DNA of 64,000 bases. It comes from Tubiluchus corallicola. Taxonomy: Eukaryota; Priapulida; Priapulimorpha; Priapulimorphida; Tubiluchidae. Below, piece after piece: positions 35,805-47,864 of the stretch (within the stretch, counting starts at the first letter, position 1; every line of letters begins with the position of its first letter). The position numbers were made by a program, and so were the translations under genes. The notes below the pieces were generated by a model that was not told the origin of the DNA, searched no databases, and saw only the letters and a list, made by a program, of their open reading frames with translations. The stretch lies in the NCBI GenBank assembly GCA_030141605.1, contig JAQGDQ010000840.1:24856-88855 (forward strand). Reading direction: 5' to 3'.

Positions 35805-37300
35805 GCCGAACCACAGTTTCGTTATGAGAATGAGCCTTTCCACAGTTTCGTTATGAGAATGAGCCTTTCCACAGTTTCGTTATGAGAATGAGCCTTTCCA
35901 CAGTTTCGTTATGAGAATGAGCCTTTCCACAGTTTCGTTATGAGAATGAGCCTTTCCACAGTTTCGTTATGAGAATGAGCCTTTCCACAGTTTCGTTATG
36001 AGAATGAGCCTTTCCACAGTTTCGTTATGAGAATGAGCCTTTCCACAGTTTCATTATGAGAATGAGTCTTTCCACAGTTTCGTTATGAGAATGAGCCTTT
36101 CCACAGTTTCGTCATGAGTATGAGCCTTTTCACAGTTTTGTTATGAGAATGAGCCTTTTCACAGTTTTGTTATGAGAATGAGCCTTTCCACAGTTTCGTT
36201 ATGAGAATGAGCCTTTCCACAGTTTTGTTATGAGAATGAGCCTTTCCACAGTTTTGTTATGAGAATGAGTCTTTCCACAGTTTCGTTATGAGAATGAGTC
36301 TTTCCACAGTTTCGTTATGAGAATGAGTCTTTCCACAGTTTCGTTATGAGAATGAGTCTTTCCACAGTTTCGTTATGAGAATGAGCCTTTCCACAGTTTC
36401 GTTATGAGAATGAGCCTTTCCACAGTTTCTTTATGTGAATGAGCCTTTCCACAGTTTTGTTATGAGAATGAGTCTTTCCACAGTTTCGTTATGAGAATGA
36501 GTCTTTCCACAGTTTCGTTATGAGAATGAGCCTTTCCACAGTTTCGTTATGAGAATGAGTCTTTCCACAGTTTCGTTATGAGAATGAGCCTTTCCACAGT
36601 TTTGTTATGAGAATGAGTCTTTCCACAGTTTCGTTATGAGAATGAGTCTTTCCACAGTTTCGTTATGAGAATGAGTCTTTCCACAGTTTCGTTATGAGAA
36701 TGAGTCTTTCCACAGTTTCGTTATGAGAATGAGCCTTTCCACAGTTTCGTTATGAGAATGAGCCTTTCCACAGTTTCTTTATGTGAATGAGCCTTTCCAC
36801 AGTTTTGTTATGAGAATGAGTCTTTCCACAGTTTCGTTATGAGAATGAGTCTTTCCACAGTTTCGTTATGAGAATGAGCCTTTCCACAGTTTCGTTATGA
36901 GAATGAGTCTTTCCACAGTTTCGTTATGAGAATGAGCCTTTCCACAGTTTCGTTATGAGAATGAGTCTTTCCACAGTTTCGTTATGAGAATGAGTCTTTC
37001 CACAGTTTCGTTATGAGAATGAGTCTTTCCACAGTTTAGTTATGAGAATGAGCCTTTCCACAGTTTCGTTATGAGAATGAGTCTTTCCACAGTTTCGTTA
37101 TGAGAATGAGCCTTTCCACAGTTTCGTTATGAGAATGAGTCTTTCCACAGTTTCGTTATGAGAATGAGCCTTTCCACAGTTTCGTTATGAGAATGAGCCT
37201 TTCCACAGTTTCGTTATGAGAATGAGTCTTTCCACAGTTTCATTATGAGTATAAGCCTTTCCACAGTTTCACTATGAGAATGAGCATTTTCAAAATTTCG
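35805..37300. repeat. 29-bp minisatellite, about 51 units
   Basis: Consensus parts are cctttccacagtttcgttat and gagaatgag. Units fall into two main types (gagcct and gagtct), and a rare variant (tttctttatgtg) recurs exactly 348 bp apart (36423 and 36771), equal to 12 units. Confidence 0.95.
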
Positions 37301-37825
37301 TTGTGCACACATGCAGTTGCTGTAGGTCAAAGGTTAAGTGCACAATAGCGCCACATCTTAACGACAGTCTGTCTTTTGACATGTGGGTAAAACAAAGCCA
37401 AATTAAGTAATGTCAGTTGTTTTACATCTGGAAACTGTCAGCTGGAACTGTGAAAAAAAGTGATTAGTAGCCACCTGTTATGTGGATATATGCAAAGCAA
37501 AGTTGTTGCCTCACTAGTCTAATTTCTGCTGGAATGCGTTTGTATGATAAGCAATTTAAGTATCTCTGTTATTTTTATTGTTAATGTTCTCTTGATTAAA
37601 TTTCATCGACCAACTTGTCTCTGATGAGTGAATGTTTTTTTAAATTGTTTAATAATGACTTATCATTCAAAGAATTGTAGGTAATAATTACATTATTGTA
37701 ATTATGAATTTTGAAATCCGGAAGTGGAAAATTATTTATTGTATATAAGTTATAAAATATGCAAAAGGTGCAAGCTTGTTGATTGCCTCTATTTTGTGCT
37801 GACTAATTAATTTTAAATTATGATT
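37301..37825. other. No gene seen; probable 3' region of the first zinc-finger gene
   Basis: AT-rich. No coding exon recognised. A candidate polyadenylation signal is the aataaa at about 38516, beyond the next microsatellite. Confidence 0.35.
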
Positions 37826-37850
37826 TTATTATTATTATTATTATTATTGA

Positions 37851-37887
<37 letters not shown>

Positions 37888-37971
37888 GATATTATATTAT
37901 TATTATTGATATTATTATTATTATTACTATTATTATTATTATTATTATTATATTATTATTATTGTTATTGA

Positions 37972-38019
<48 letters not shown>

Positions 38020-38060
38020 TATTATTATTATTATTATTATTGATATTATTATTATTATAC
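37826..38060. repeat. (ATT)n microsatellite
   Basis: Nearly pure att triplets with gat interruptions. Confidence 0.95.
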
Positions 38061-41000
38061 TACTGTAGTGGCCTGGTCTGCAAGGCAAGAATTGGTCTGA
38101 ATTATACGAGATTATAAGAATACCACTGCAGCTATGATGCTCGTGTTTGTAAAAACTGTTTGATGAAATTTGAATAGACAAACCTAATTTTTTATGAGCA
38201 GAAAATATCAAAACTTATTGCAGTTCGTACATTTACTTACAGCAGTTAAACGTGGTTATAACGAGCCTCTCATAAAACCAACCTCCTTTACTCCCAAATT
38301 TTTAGAAAAATGAAATGTTGGTACATTTGCATATCCATGTATGTATTAATGCACTTCGTTATGATGCTAAACTCATTCTAAGTCCAACTTTTTGTAGTCA
38401 AAGAGGTTTGAACGTATTATTACTTCCCACTTCAATGTTAGTCTTGTGCTTATAGTTTTTGCGTATGTAGAATTTATGTTACTGATGTTAGGTAAAATTT
38501 ATCCGGTTTTTACATAAATAAACATTATTTCTCCCTTTTATATCACCGGTGTTTGAATGCTGATTGCTAGTTATCTTTCATATAACTTTTGTTTCCAGTG
38601 AAAATCGTATATTATATTGTGAATATTTGCATTTAAAAACAACACAAGTGTGTTAAAACTTTTACATTAAAAAGCTAAAATCATATCAAACGTTTCGACA
38701 GGCTGCTGCTGTCAATGAAAATTGAAACTACATATTTGTGAGATATTTTATAAAATTAAAGAAAAATAAAGAAAATCATAAAACAGAACACCAATGGTGA
38801 GATAAGCCACAAGTGAAGTTAAGGTTCTTATAGCTGACTAGATGACGTACCAATTGTTATTTTGCGCTTTTTTCAAATTATTATGTTTCATAACTGTATG
38901 TGCATTGCAAGATAAAAAAGAGAATATACATTACATACGAGACAAACCAAAACAGCGCATAACAAATGACGCGAGATGAGGTGAAAGGGGTAGTGGAAAT
39001 TAAGTAAAATATTTATGTTGCTACTTAAGAAAAATACAAAGGTTGATATAAGCAAGATTTGATGTGTCGTATGTGGAAAATATGAGAAGATACGACTGAG
39101 CATCTGTCTGAATTTGAGGTAATTAAAAGAAATTAACCAAACCAAGATAAAAGTTTCAAGATGTGTGTATCTCAGAGGATCTGCAAATCTTAAGGCAAAT
39201 GCTTGAAAGAATGCAAATGGCGGTGGATATGTTTAAAAATAAATTTGGAGACGATATTAAGAAAAGGAGACTAAACGAAATAGGAGGATAGTGCTGGAGA
39301 AAGAAGTTACTAGTGTCTGGCACATGGACAAAGATTTGGTGCATATCTGAATCACATAGTGTGGACACTGTTGAAACAATGAATACACAGATCGAAAGCT
39401 GCATTTAGCCTCGCCCAGCTTGAAGACAGATCACATATTCTCACAAACTCCCTCGCTGAAAGTGCTTACAGCATGGTAGTAGACAGAAAAACATGGCAAA
39501 ATTTGGTACCAGTAAGTTTGGCACAGGAAAATGTAGATAAGAATAAAATCACTCCAGATAAACTGTAAATAACAATTAAGAGGTCTGCCAAATTCTTGAT
39601 GTTCAACCTTAATAAATGTTAATGCAATTGGCAATCTCTTGTAACCGCATAAAAGCTCTAATTGAAAAAAATAGGAAACTAATTACATTGAAACAGACAG
39701 TGTTTTTATTAAACTGAAAGTTTTCTATCTAGCTAGGACGAGTTTTTCAGCGGCAGATTTTTTAGAGTTTTTTGGCTTGGTGAAACTGAAGAATCTGACT
39801 GTTTCTGATCTTTCCAGGCACTATACATCTACATTCTACATAAGTAACATAACTACTATTCAAGCATAATGTCTCGCCACTGTAATGTGTCCGTACTACT
39901 ACTGGACAAATTTTGGTTGAAGAAATCTTGTATAGTTGGAGAAAATAAAAATAACTATTTTTATAATAACGTACCTGACATTAACTCTCGAAGTATAATT
40001 ATTTTAATGCAATTTCTGCACATGTTTGGGAGTCTCTCTTGTTGCGCAACTCAGAAGAAATAGAATGGAAGATAGAGGAAAAGCTAATTAGATATCAGGT
40101 TACTGGGGAACCCCGCTCTTTGATTGACCTTTTGCGATTATGTATTGGAAAGCTATGAACCAGTTGTGGAGAAAGGGCATCACGACGCGCGATCAAAGCA
40201 AAGGATTGATTTCCCGCATTGCTAAACAACAAAGTGTCAAATTTCAGATTTTCGTTTTTATTAGTGAATTGTGGAGCTTTTTGCTTCCAGCGAAGTAAAA
40301 GCAGATAATTGGTTTATCATCAAAGTACGTAGCACATTACAACGTTTTGTTTAACAAAATTTAGGCTTGCTGTTTTGCTTATGAACATGACGATCAGGGC
40401 GACATGGGATTGAACTTCTGAGTTTGATGATAATGGTTACACCATTAGTCGGAATTTTGGACCGCAGCTTTCATTAATAACCTTTTTATGCCAACACATA
40501 TAAAGTATTATTACCAACTAACAGACACGTACATATAAAATTCCATATTCGTTGGATTTATGGTGACTATGCTGTTACACGTCGTATTTCTAAACATCAT
40601 TTTCAAGGACTGAAGTCTTCCAATATTGAGATTTATATATATTTACAAATAGAATAAAGCGGATTTTATTATGCTAAGCTGACTTTAAAATAGATACTTC
40701 ATATACGATTTCTCATATACCATCCCCGTTATCAAAACTGTTAAAAAGTATAAATTTTTACACCATTAATACTGTAAAGGGTTTCTGATAATTAAATAGT
40801 GTATTTAAATTCTTAGTTGACTAACATGCGAGCTCATCTGATGATGATATCACAAACTAGTATAATTTTTAACATCAAAAACCTTCCATGAGTGTGTTTG
40901 TGAAAGCAAAAATAGAAGTACAGCGCTACTGTAAGATATTCAGTGTGTTGTACTAAAACTAAGCAAGTGTTAATATAAAATTCCAAATTTCAGATTTACT

Positions 41001-41185
41001 GCTGTGCTCACGCACGAGCTGTTGAACATGTGCTGTTTGTCACACACTAACACACCTGAAGTGTGAGATACAGCACTTATTTTTTGTGCAACGCTTTCTG
41101 AAATGCAGGCACTGGTGCCCATCTAACTAACAGACGGAAAAATGCTTGTAACAGTAACGAACTTCTGGCGCACAAATGAAATTGC
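38061..41185. other. No gene; weak remnant near 39.1-39.6 kb
   Basis: Around 39165-39290 and 39410-39570 there are broken stretches of protein-like reading frame (for example SLAQLEDRSHILTNSLAES ending NKITPDKL) separated by frame changes. This may be an old retrotransposon or gene relic; I cannot name the family. At 40405-40460 a minus-strand tRNA-like B-box (gttcaatccc) suggests another SINE scrap. The rest is AT-rich. Confidence 0.3.
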
Positions 41186-41810
41186 TTGCTTACCCACTTA
41201 CCTACTTTCTTATTTACTTACTTACTTACTTACCTATTTACTTACCTACTTACCTACCTACCTACCTGCCTACTTACCTTTACCTACCTACCTCCCTACT
41301 TACTTACCTACCTATCTACCTACTTACATACCTGCCTCCCTACCTACCTTTTTACCTCCCTACCAACCTACTTACCTACCTACGTAACTTCTTACCTACT
41401 ACCTACCTCCTTACCTACTTACCTACCTACCTCCTTCCCTACCTACCTTCTTACCTACCTACCTACCTATTTACCTACCTCCCTACCTACTTACCAACCT
41501 ACCTTCTTATCTACCTACCTAACTACCTACTACCTACCTCCCTACCTACTTACCAACCTACCTTCTTATCTACCTACCTAACACTACCTACTACCTACCT
41601 ACCTATTTACCTACCTCCCTACCTACTTACCAACCTACCTTCTTATCTAACTACCTACTACCTACCTACCTTTTTACCTACTTACCTCCCTACGTACCTT
41701 CTTACCTACCTACCTACCTACCTATTTACCTACCTCCCTACCTACTTACCAACCTACCTTCTTATCTACCTACCTAACTACCTACTACCTACCTACCTAC
41801 CTATTTACTA
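41186..41810. repeat. (TACC/TACT)n tetranucleotide microsatellite, about 625 bp
   Basis: Runs of tacc, tact, cttacc with larger internal repeats such as ctacctacttaccaacctac. YLPT-type frames up to 211 codons are artefacts. Confidence 0.95.
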
Positions 41811-41923
41811 GTAAGCAAGAATCATATGGCTGTCACTAAGTGTTCATGTTTCAGTTGAAATTCTGTACGTCTTCAAATACAAATTTTTGAATTGATTCAA
41901 TTGTTTTTTGAACTTGTTTTCAG

Positions 41924-43145
41924 CAGATAAAGTTTAATGCGACACGATAAAGTTTAGCTGTACAAGATGGAACTGAGTGGAGAAAATTCTTTCATGGATG
42001 TAAAAACTGAAACCGAGACTTTGCTTGATCTGTCAGTTGAGAACAACAAAAGTTGTAACAATGACGAGCTGCTGCAAGAGACTTCAAAAACTAGTGAGTT
42101 TAAAACCGAATGTGACATCTCATTTGCTAATGCTGACATGTGTGATGTAAAATGTCAAAATGAAACGAATGATTTCAAGATTTCTGTTTCTTATTCTTGT
42201 GATTTGAAACATCATAAAATGGCCCGTGAAGGTGAACGAGTGTTTCAATGTAGCAAGTGCACTGCTGCATTCAGTTCATCACATAAATTAAAACTGCATC
42301 ACAGAACTCACATAGGAGAAAGACCATTTAAGTGTACTCAGTGTGATGCTGCCTTTCGTTTTGCCGTTAACTTAAAAATACATGGAAAAACTCATGGTCA
42401 CGAGTGTAAGGCTTTTAAGTGCGATTATTGTTCAGCTGACTTTGATCTGTTGGGTGGTTTAAAGCAACATCTAAGAAGGGCTCATCTTGAAGTGAAACCT
42501 TATAAATGTACTCACTGTTCTGCTGCCTTTGCGGATTCAAGCAATTTGACTCAGCATCTGAGAACTCACACAGGAGAAAAGCCTTTTATGTGTCATTATT
42601 GTGGAGCAGCTTTTTCTCAGTCAAACAGTTTCAAGCGCCATCTGAAGACCCATACAGGAGAAAAACCTTACAAGTGTAGTTACTGCAACGCTGCTTTTAC
42701 CGAATCAGCAAATTTGAAAAAGCATGTAAGGACACACACGGGGGAAAAGCCATATAAATGTCTTCAGTGTGACATTGCTTTTGCTGATTCTACCAGATTG
42801 AAGAAGCACTTAAGAGTTCACACGAGGGAAAAACCTTTCAAGTGTAGCCATTGCTCTGCTGCCTTTGCTCAGTCGGGAAGCTTGAAAGACCATCTCAGGT
42901 GCCACACAGGAGAGAAGCCTTACATGTGCACACAGTGTGATGCAGCCTTTGGTTATTTATGGACATTGAAACAACACCTAAAAACTCACACCAAGGAAAA
43001 ACCATTTAAGTGTAATGTATGTGACATTGCTTTTACTCGTCTGGATGGATTAAAGCGGCATCAACAGACTTCTAAAAAACATTTGGGGGAAAGACACAGG
43101 TCAATAGCAAACATCAAAAACAGCAGATTTAGTTCTTCTGTATAG
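41924..43145 (+). CDS. C2H2 zinc-finger protein, 10 fingers
   Basis: The coding frame runs from the ATG at 41967 to 43145 (392 residues); 41924-41966 is 5' UTR after a good acceptor (acttgttttcag). An in-frame TAG lies 12 nt before the ATG. Residues 1-92 are acidic and include FKTECDISF, matching a segment of the third zinc-finger protein, so the two are paralogues. Ten C2H2 fingers cover about residues 93-372 with TGEKP-like linkers; finger 3 has an extra residue before its last His, and the final finger has wider His spacing. The tail is short and basic. It is predicted to be a nuclear DNA-binding protein; no effector domain is seen. Confidence 0.9.
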
Positions 43146-43193
43146 TAGGCTATGCAGTAGTATCTCTAGATCAGGACAAAAAATCAATAATTA

Positions 43194-43824
43194 CGGTAGC
43201 AAAAACGACCGTAAGTTGTTAAGCTTTTTTAGCTATTCACAGCGTCCCAAATCTCTGTTTCATGAGGATCATTTTGATACCAAGCTCATTGCTCTATGTT
43301 ATTTCTAACCTGAAATAATCCATATTGAAGTTGAGGTGCAGGCTACACACTGAAAAACACAATCTTGAGACAATTAGCCACTGTTTTTTGTTTCGTATCT
43401 ACAAAATACTTAGCAGCCATATAAATGGATGGTTGCTGTGGAAATTGTAAGAACACATTTATGTTTAAATCCCAAAGATGGCTCTCCACACTAAGATCTG
43501 TGCTTGGCAATAGAAAAAATTACGAATCTGACAAACGCAGGACTGGTTTTCTTTACAAGCATACAATTTTCTTTGTTGCATAGTTATTTCTACTGATGTT
43601 ATGTTTAACTGTGGTCTAATTACAGAAATTTTGGCTAAATTGACTTTAGCAATAGATTTTCTTGTTTACGAAAATGTTTGCTGCAACTTCAACATGGATT
43701 ATCTGAGCTTACAAATAACACAGAGCGATGGGCTTGGTACCAAAATGATCCTCATAAGATGGAGATTTAGGATATGTGAATAACCAGAAAACATTAATTG
43801 CCGAGTTATGGGCAATTTTGCAAG
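43194..43824. mobile_element. DNA element with about 130-bp terminal inverted repeats
   Basis: The left arm (from gtagcaaaaacgacc) and right arm (to ggcaattttgc) pair over about 130 bp. They include tgaggatcattttg, accaagc.cat.gctct and ataatcca..ttgaagttg. The family also occurs at 62951 onward and 30946-31330. No transposase frame, so a MITE. It begins about 50 bp after the second zinc-finger stop codon. Confidence 0.75.
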
Positions 43825-45704
43825 CTCACAAATGTATATAAGTTTGTATGTTGTGTTCTTGTAATTTTATATATATATAACTAGAAAAGGTTACCAACTT
43901 ATGGATGTTTTTGCTATGCTAGCACATATATATTTATTATTATGATAAATGTCCTTTAATCAACTTTTCTCTATATGTTTGTGTTAATTTTGTGTTTACA
44001 AAGCAGTTAGTAAATGCTACAATTACATTACACGTAAATAGTATTATAGGCAAATGCAATGCAACACAGAAGTTTTAAAAGCATTAATTTTATTAATTTA
44101 GCAGAAAATGAATTTCCAGCTAGTCTGATTTAATAAAAACTTCTATAAATTGGTAATAAAGAAAACCTTGTTTTATGCTGCATGTTAGTAAATCCAGTCA
44201 TTATCCATTTGGGCACCTATTACCTATGTGCATGAAATGCCTATAGCTATAAAAAATAATTCTGTTTTTCTCTATAATTCTGTGAATAATTCTATAAAAA
44301 TATGTATATGCTAATGTATACTATGGTGCATTAAAAGTTTATTAGATACTAAAATTAATGCAGCTAATTTTATTTCCTTATAGGAAACAGGAAGTTCCTG
44401 TGTACATAACCCTCTTGTGATACTAACTGTAGCAGACTTATCCTTTTTGGTTATCTTACTTATCGTGCACGAGGCGCCATCTGTGAAGGAAAATGTAAAG
44501 CTTTTGGTTTTGGCCAGTTTTTCTGTTTGTTACCTGCTAGGCACTTGTCTGGTATTACACACCTGTGCTCTGAACAGTCAGGTTAATCCACTTTATGGGA
44601 TGTGTGAGACATTTATGTTATGTTGGACATACTGATTATGTTACAGCATTCAGTGGTATTAACCTCTGTTGACAGTGTTTCCATGACTACACTAACTATA
44701 AATGTAGAACTGATTTCCATGTTGACTGTATTAACCGTTAATGTCTTTGCCCTACAAGGAAAGGGCAGCAATGATAGATATTGTATTACAATTTGTCTTT
44801 GTGTGCAAATAAAATACTTGCAATAAAAAAAATACCATTAATTAATTATCTATCATACTGTGTTGTTCAGAATGTTGATGACGAATTCTGCAGCAGAATA
44901 CTGATTCTACTGCTGTTGTTATTAGCCTGTTAAAGTTTTTTAAGATTTTTGTCATCTGCAAAATTAATAAAAATATCGTTGACTCAATTGAATCCATACT
45001 TTTAAGTACGAATCGAATTTAAATTTAAAATTTTTCCAGCACCATTTTGGAACATTTGAACCCGATTCGAACTCGAACTTTGTATGCTCACCCATACCCA
45101 GAGGCCAGAGTAAGTTACAAATACCTACACAATAAACTGCACGTCAGAGTGGCACCCAGTTCTTAACGCCATACACCGCAATGAAAATGTTACAAGGGCA
45201 GGAGTCCGCTATCAAGTTTGCCTGTCTTTCTGTCACGCGCCCGTGGCCAACAGATAGGAGGCGCCACCGGGATAATCATGAACTGCTACGTTAGTTTTTG
45301 ATGTAAGTAATAGCTGTGTTCGTTTGCCGTTATTTAACTTTCTAAACTAATTATTAAAATATAAGAAACAATTACTAATTTTTATACGCAAGAAAATGCA
45401 TATATTGGACAGTAAACTGAAATGAGATTGAGTCAAAATAATCATCCATCAAGTTTAGGGCTGCTTCCCGAGAATGTTTAATGAATTATAAATGAAAGCT
45501 CAGATTTTTTAAAGTTACATAATGTCTAAATATCATTTCAGATAAGCTATTCCTGCATTTTTGTGTTTGAACTGAGTTACTCACTTATGAACAAATCGTC
45601 TCTTAACACTTTAGAAAGTACTTAAGACAGTTTCATAATTTTAAATTAACAGTTTCTTAGAATACTCTAACCAAGTGTCAATCTCAGATACACTAAGCAC
45701 AAAA
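43825..45704. other. No clear gene
   Basis: Open frames at 44417-44635 and 44620-44826 are hydrophobic but lack family signatures. An aataaa near 44827 could serve the second zinc-finger transcript. A GC-richer stretch at 45200-45270 has an imperfect CTCF-like core. Confidence 0.3.
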
Positions 45705-45710
45705 TTTATT
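45705..45710 (-). terminator. Candidate polyadenylation signal of the third zinc-finger gene
   Basis: tttatt on the plus strand reads AATAAA on the minus strand, about 125 nt after the stop codon at 45832. Confidence 0.45.
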
Positions 45711-45831
45711 TTACAAACAACAGGTTTATAAGACAACAAAATAAGTTCAAGTTAGTATCACAAATCAAACAATTCTTTTCAAACATAACTTAACAACATG
45801 ATTACAATACATACAGTATATGAGTATTTTA

Positions 45832-47709
45832 TCATCTGTGACTCCTTTGATGTTTTTTAAGGTTGCCAAGGCAAGAAAATGTAGTTTCACACTGCTCACA
45901 CTTGAAAGGTTTCTCTCCAGTATGAAGCCTTAAGTGCTGCTTCAAACCACCTGTTTGTCTGAAAGAAGCACTACACTGCTCACATTTAAATGGCTTTTCT
46001 CCTGTGTGAGTTCTTAGATGTAATTTCAAAGTACCAGAGTGAGAAAATACAGACTCACAGTGTTTACATTCGAAGGGTTTTTCTCCTGTGTGAGTTCTTA
46101 AGTGCTGCTTCAGATTCCCTGAATTGGTGAAAGCAGCACTACACCAGATGCACTTATAAGGTTTTTCTCCTGTATGAATCCTTAAGTGCTGTTTAAAAGT
46201 GCTAGAATAATTGAAGGTAGCCCCACACTGACTACACAAGTAAACTGTTGAAGGCGTTTCACCTGCGCAAGCTATCAAATGTTTATTCCTATTTCCTGAT
46301 TGGGCAAAAGAAGCATCACAATGATTGCATTTAAATGGCTTTTCACCAGTATGAGTCTTTAAATGTTGCTTTAGGTAGCTTGAAACAGTAAAGCCTGCAC
46401 CACAATGATTGCACTTGTGTGGCTTTTCACTAGTGTGAACTCTTCTTAAGTGCTGGTTTAAATTGCCCAACCATCCAAAAACAGCATCACATTGACTACA
46501 TTGAAAAGGTTTTTTTCCAATATGAATTTTTGAATGTCGTTTCAGTTCGTTGGCAAATTCAAAAGGAAGCTGGCACTGTGTACACTTGAATGGTTTTTCT
46601 TCCGTGTGACTTTCCAAGTGCTGCTTCAGCTCATTATCATCACTGAAAGTAATGCCACATTGGTAACACAAAAACTTTACCGGACAAATTTGCAGGTGCC
46701 GATTTAGATTGCCAGATTTGAAATATGCAAAATTGCAGCGACTACATTTAAATGGTTTTTGTGCTGCATGAGTTCTTGAATGCAGTTTTAACGCAGCTGA
46801 ACTGGTAAAAGCAGTATCACAGCGACCACATTTAAAACGTTTCTCGACCGAGTGAGTCTTTAGGTGTCGTGTTAATCCAAGCGAAAGATTAAATGCAGCT
46901 GAGCAGTGACTACATTTAAAAAGCTTTTCTCCTGCGTGAGCTTTTTGATGTTGTTTCAGGTTACTTGACCAAGCAAATGCGGCAGCACACTGATCACATT
47001 TGAATGGCTTTTCACCAGTGTGAATTCTCAAATGCTGTTTCAAACTGCCAGACTGGACAAAAGCAGCACTACACTCATTGCATTTAAAAGGCTTTTCTCC
47101 TGTATGAATTTTTTGGTGTTGATTTAAATTGCTCGATCGAGCAAAAGTAGCATCACATTGACGACATTTAAAAAGTTTTTCACCTGTATGAATTTTTGAA
47201 TGTTGTTTTAAACTGGCTGATTGAGTGAAGGTAGCATAGCATTGGTTGCATTTAAAAGGCTTCTCTCCCGTATGAATTCTTTGATGTTGTTTTAAGTTAC
47301 TTGACCAAGCAAAGGTAGCATCACATTGATTACACTGAAATAATTTCTTTCTGGTATGAATTTTTAAATGCTGCTTTAAAGACGAATTTTGAGCAAAAGC
47401 AGTGTGACACTTGTTGCATTTAAAAGGCTCCTCTCTTACGTGACTTCCTTCATCACATTTCAAATAGTCAGAATCAACAAAGGTAACATCGCATTCAGTT
47501 TTTGTAGGTAAACTAGATGCTTCGATGTTCTGATCACCGTTGCTGCTTCCATTTGTAGCAAATGAGTCATCACTCTCATGTTTTACTATTGCACCAGCAG
47601 TTGCTTCTATAAACTCGTCTGTTCCTTCATCACTTGTCTTATTCATCAGTTCACCATCTTCTTTCTTTGCAGCTATGGTGGCAAACCTTTCCTCCTCATC
47701 ATCAGTCAT
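45832..47709 (-). CDS. C2H2 zinc-finger protein, 19 fingers
   Basis: Frame of 625 residues from the Met at 47709 (MTDDEEERF). The open frame extends 15 codons further upstream to 47754. That extension spells a 3' splice site (ttgttatttttgtag at plus 47731-47745), so the inner Met in the good context aagatga is the likely start. About 110 acidic residues precede the fingers and contain KTECDVTF, as in the second zinc-finger protein. Nineteen C2H2 fingers follow with mostly TGEKP/TGEKL linkers. Two fingers end in Cys instead of His (HLQIC and HLIAC), giving C2HC ligands that can still bind zinc. No KRAB, BTB or other effector domain is seen. Predicted nuclear DNA-binding protein. Confidence 0.9.
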   Translation of the reverse strand: MTDDEEERFATIAAKKEDGELMNKTSDEGTDEFIEATAGAIVKHESDDSFATNGSSNGDQNIEASSLPTKTECDVTFVDSDYLKCDEGSHVREEPFKCNKCHTAFAQNSSLKQHLKIHTRKKLFQCNQCDATFAWSSNLKQHQRIHTGEKPFKCNQCYATFTQSASLKQHSKIHTGEKLFKCRQCDATFARSSNLNQHQKIHTGEKPFKCNECSAAFVQSGSLKQHLRIHTGEKPFKCDQCAAAFAWSSNLKQHQKAHAGEKLFKCSHCSAAFNLSLGLTRHLKTHSVEKRFKCGRCDTAFTSSAALKLHSRTHAAQKPFKCSRCNFAYFKSGNLNRHLQICPVKFLCYQCGITFSDDNELKQHLESHTEEKPFKCTQCQLPFEFANELKRHSKIHIGKKPFQCSQCDAVFGWLGNLNQHLRRVHTSEKPHKCNHCGAGFTVSSYLKQHLKTHTGEKPFKCNHCDASFAQSGNRNKHLIACAGETPSTVYLCSQCGATFNYSSTFKQHLRIHTGEKPYKCIWCSAAFTNSGNLKQHLRTHTGEKPFECKHCESVFSHSGTLKLHLRTHTGEKPFKCEQCSASFRQTGGLKQHLRLHTGEKPFKCEQCETTFSCLGNLKKHQRSHR

Positions 47710-47864
47710 CTTGGACTTGACAAAGTTGATTTCTACAAAAATAACAAATTTCACACTGAAGATTTATTTATTTGCAATGAACACTGATAACAGAAATTTA
47801 AGAAGCTAAATAAAACGCATATCGAAGTTAATGTAAATTGCATGGAAAATATATTCACTTGATA

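Noticed and set aside
41142-41811. Frames rich in YLPT up to 211 codons
   Set aside because: Translations of a tetranucleotide microsatellite open in all three frames.
44417-44826. Two hydrophobic frames as a possible membrane protein
   Set aside because: Overlapping frames, no splice signals or family signature, and AT-rich composition alone can produce such hydrophobic frames.
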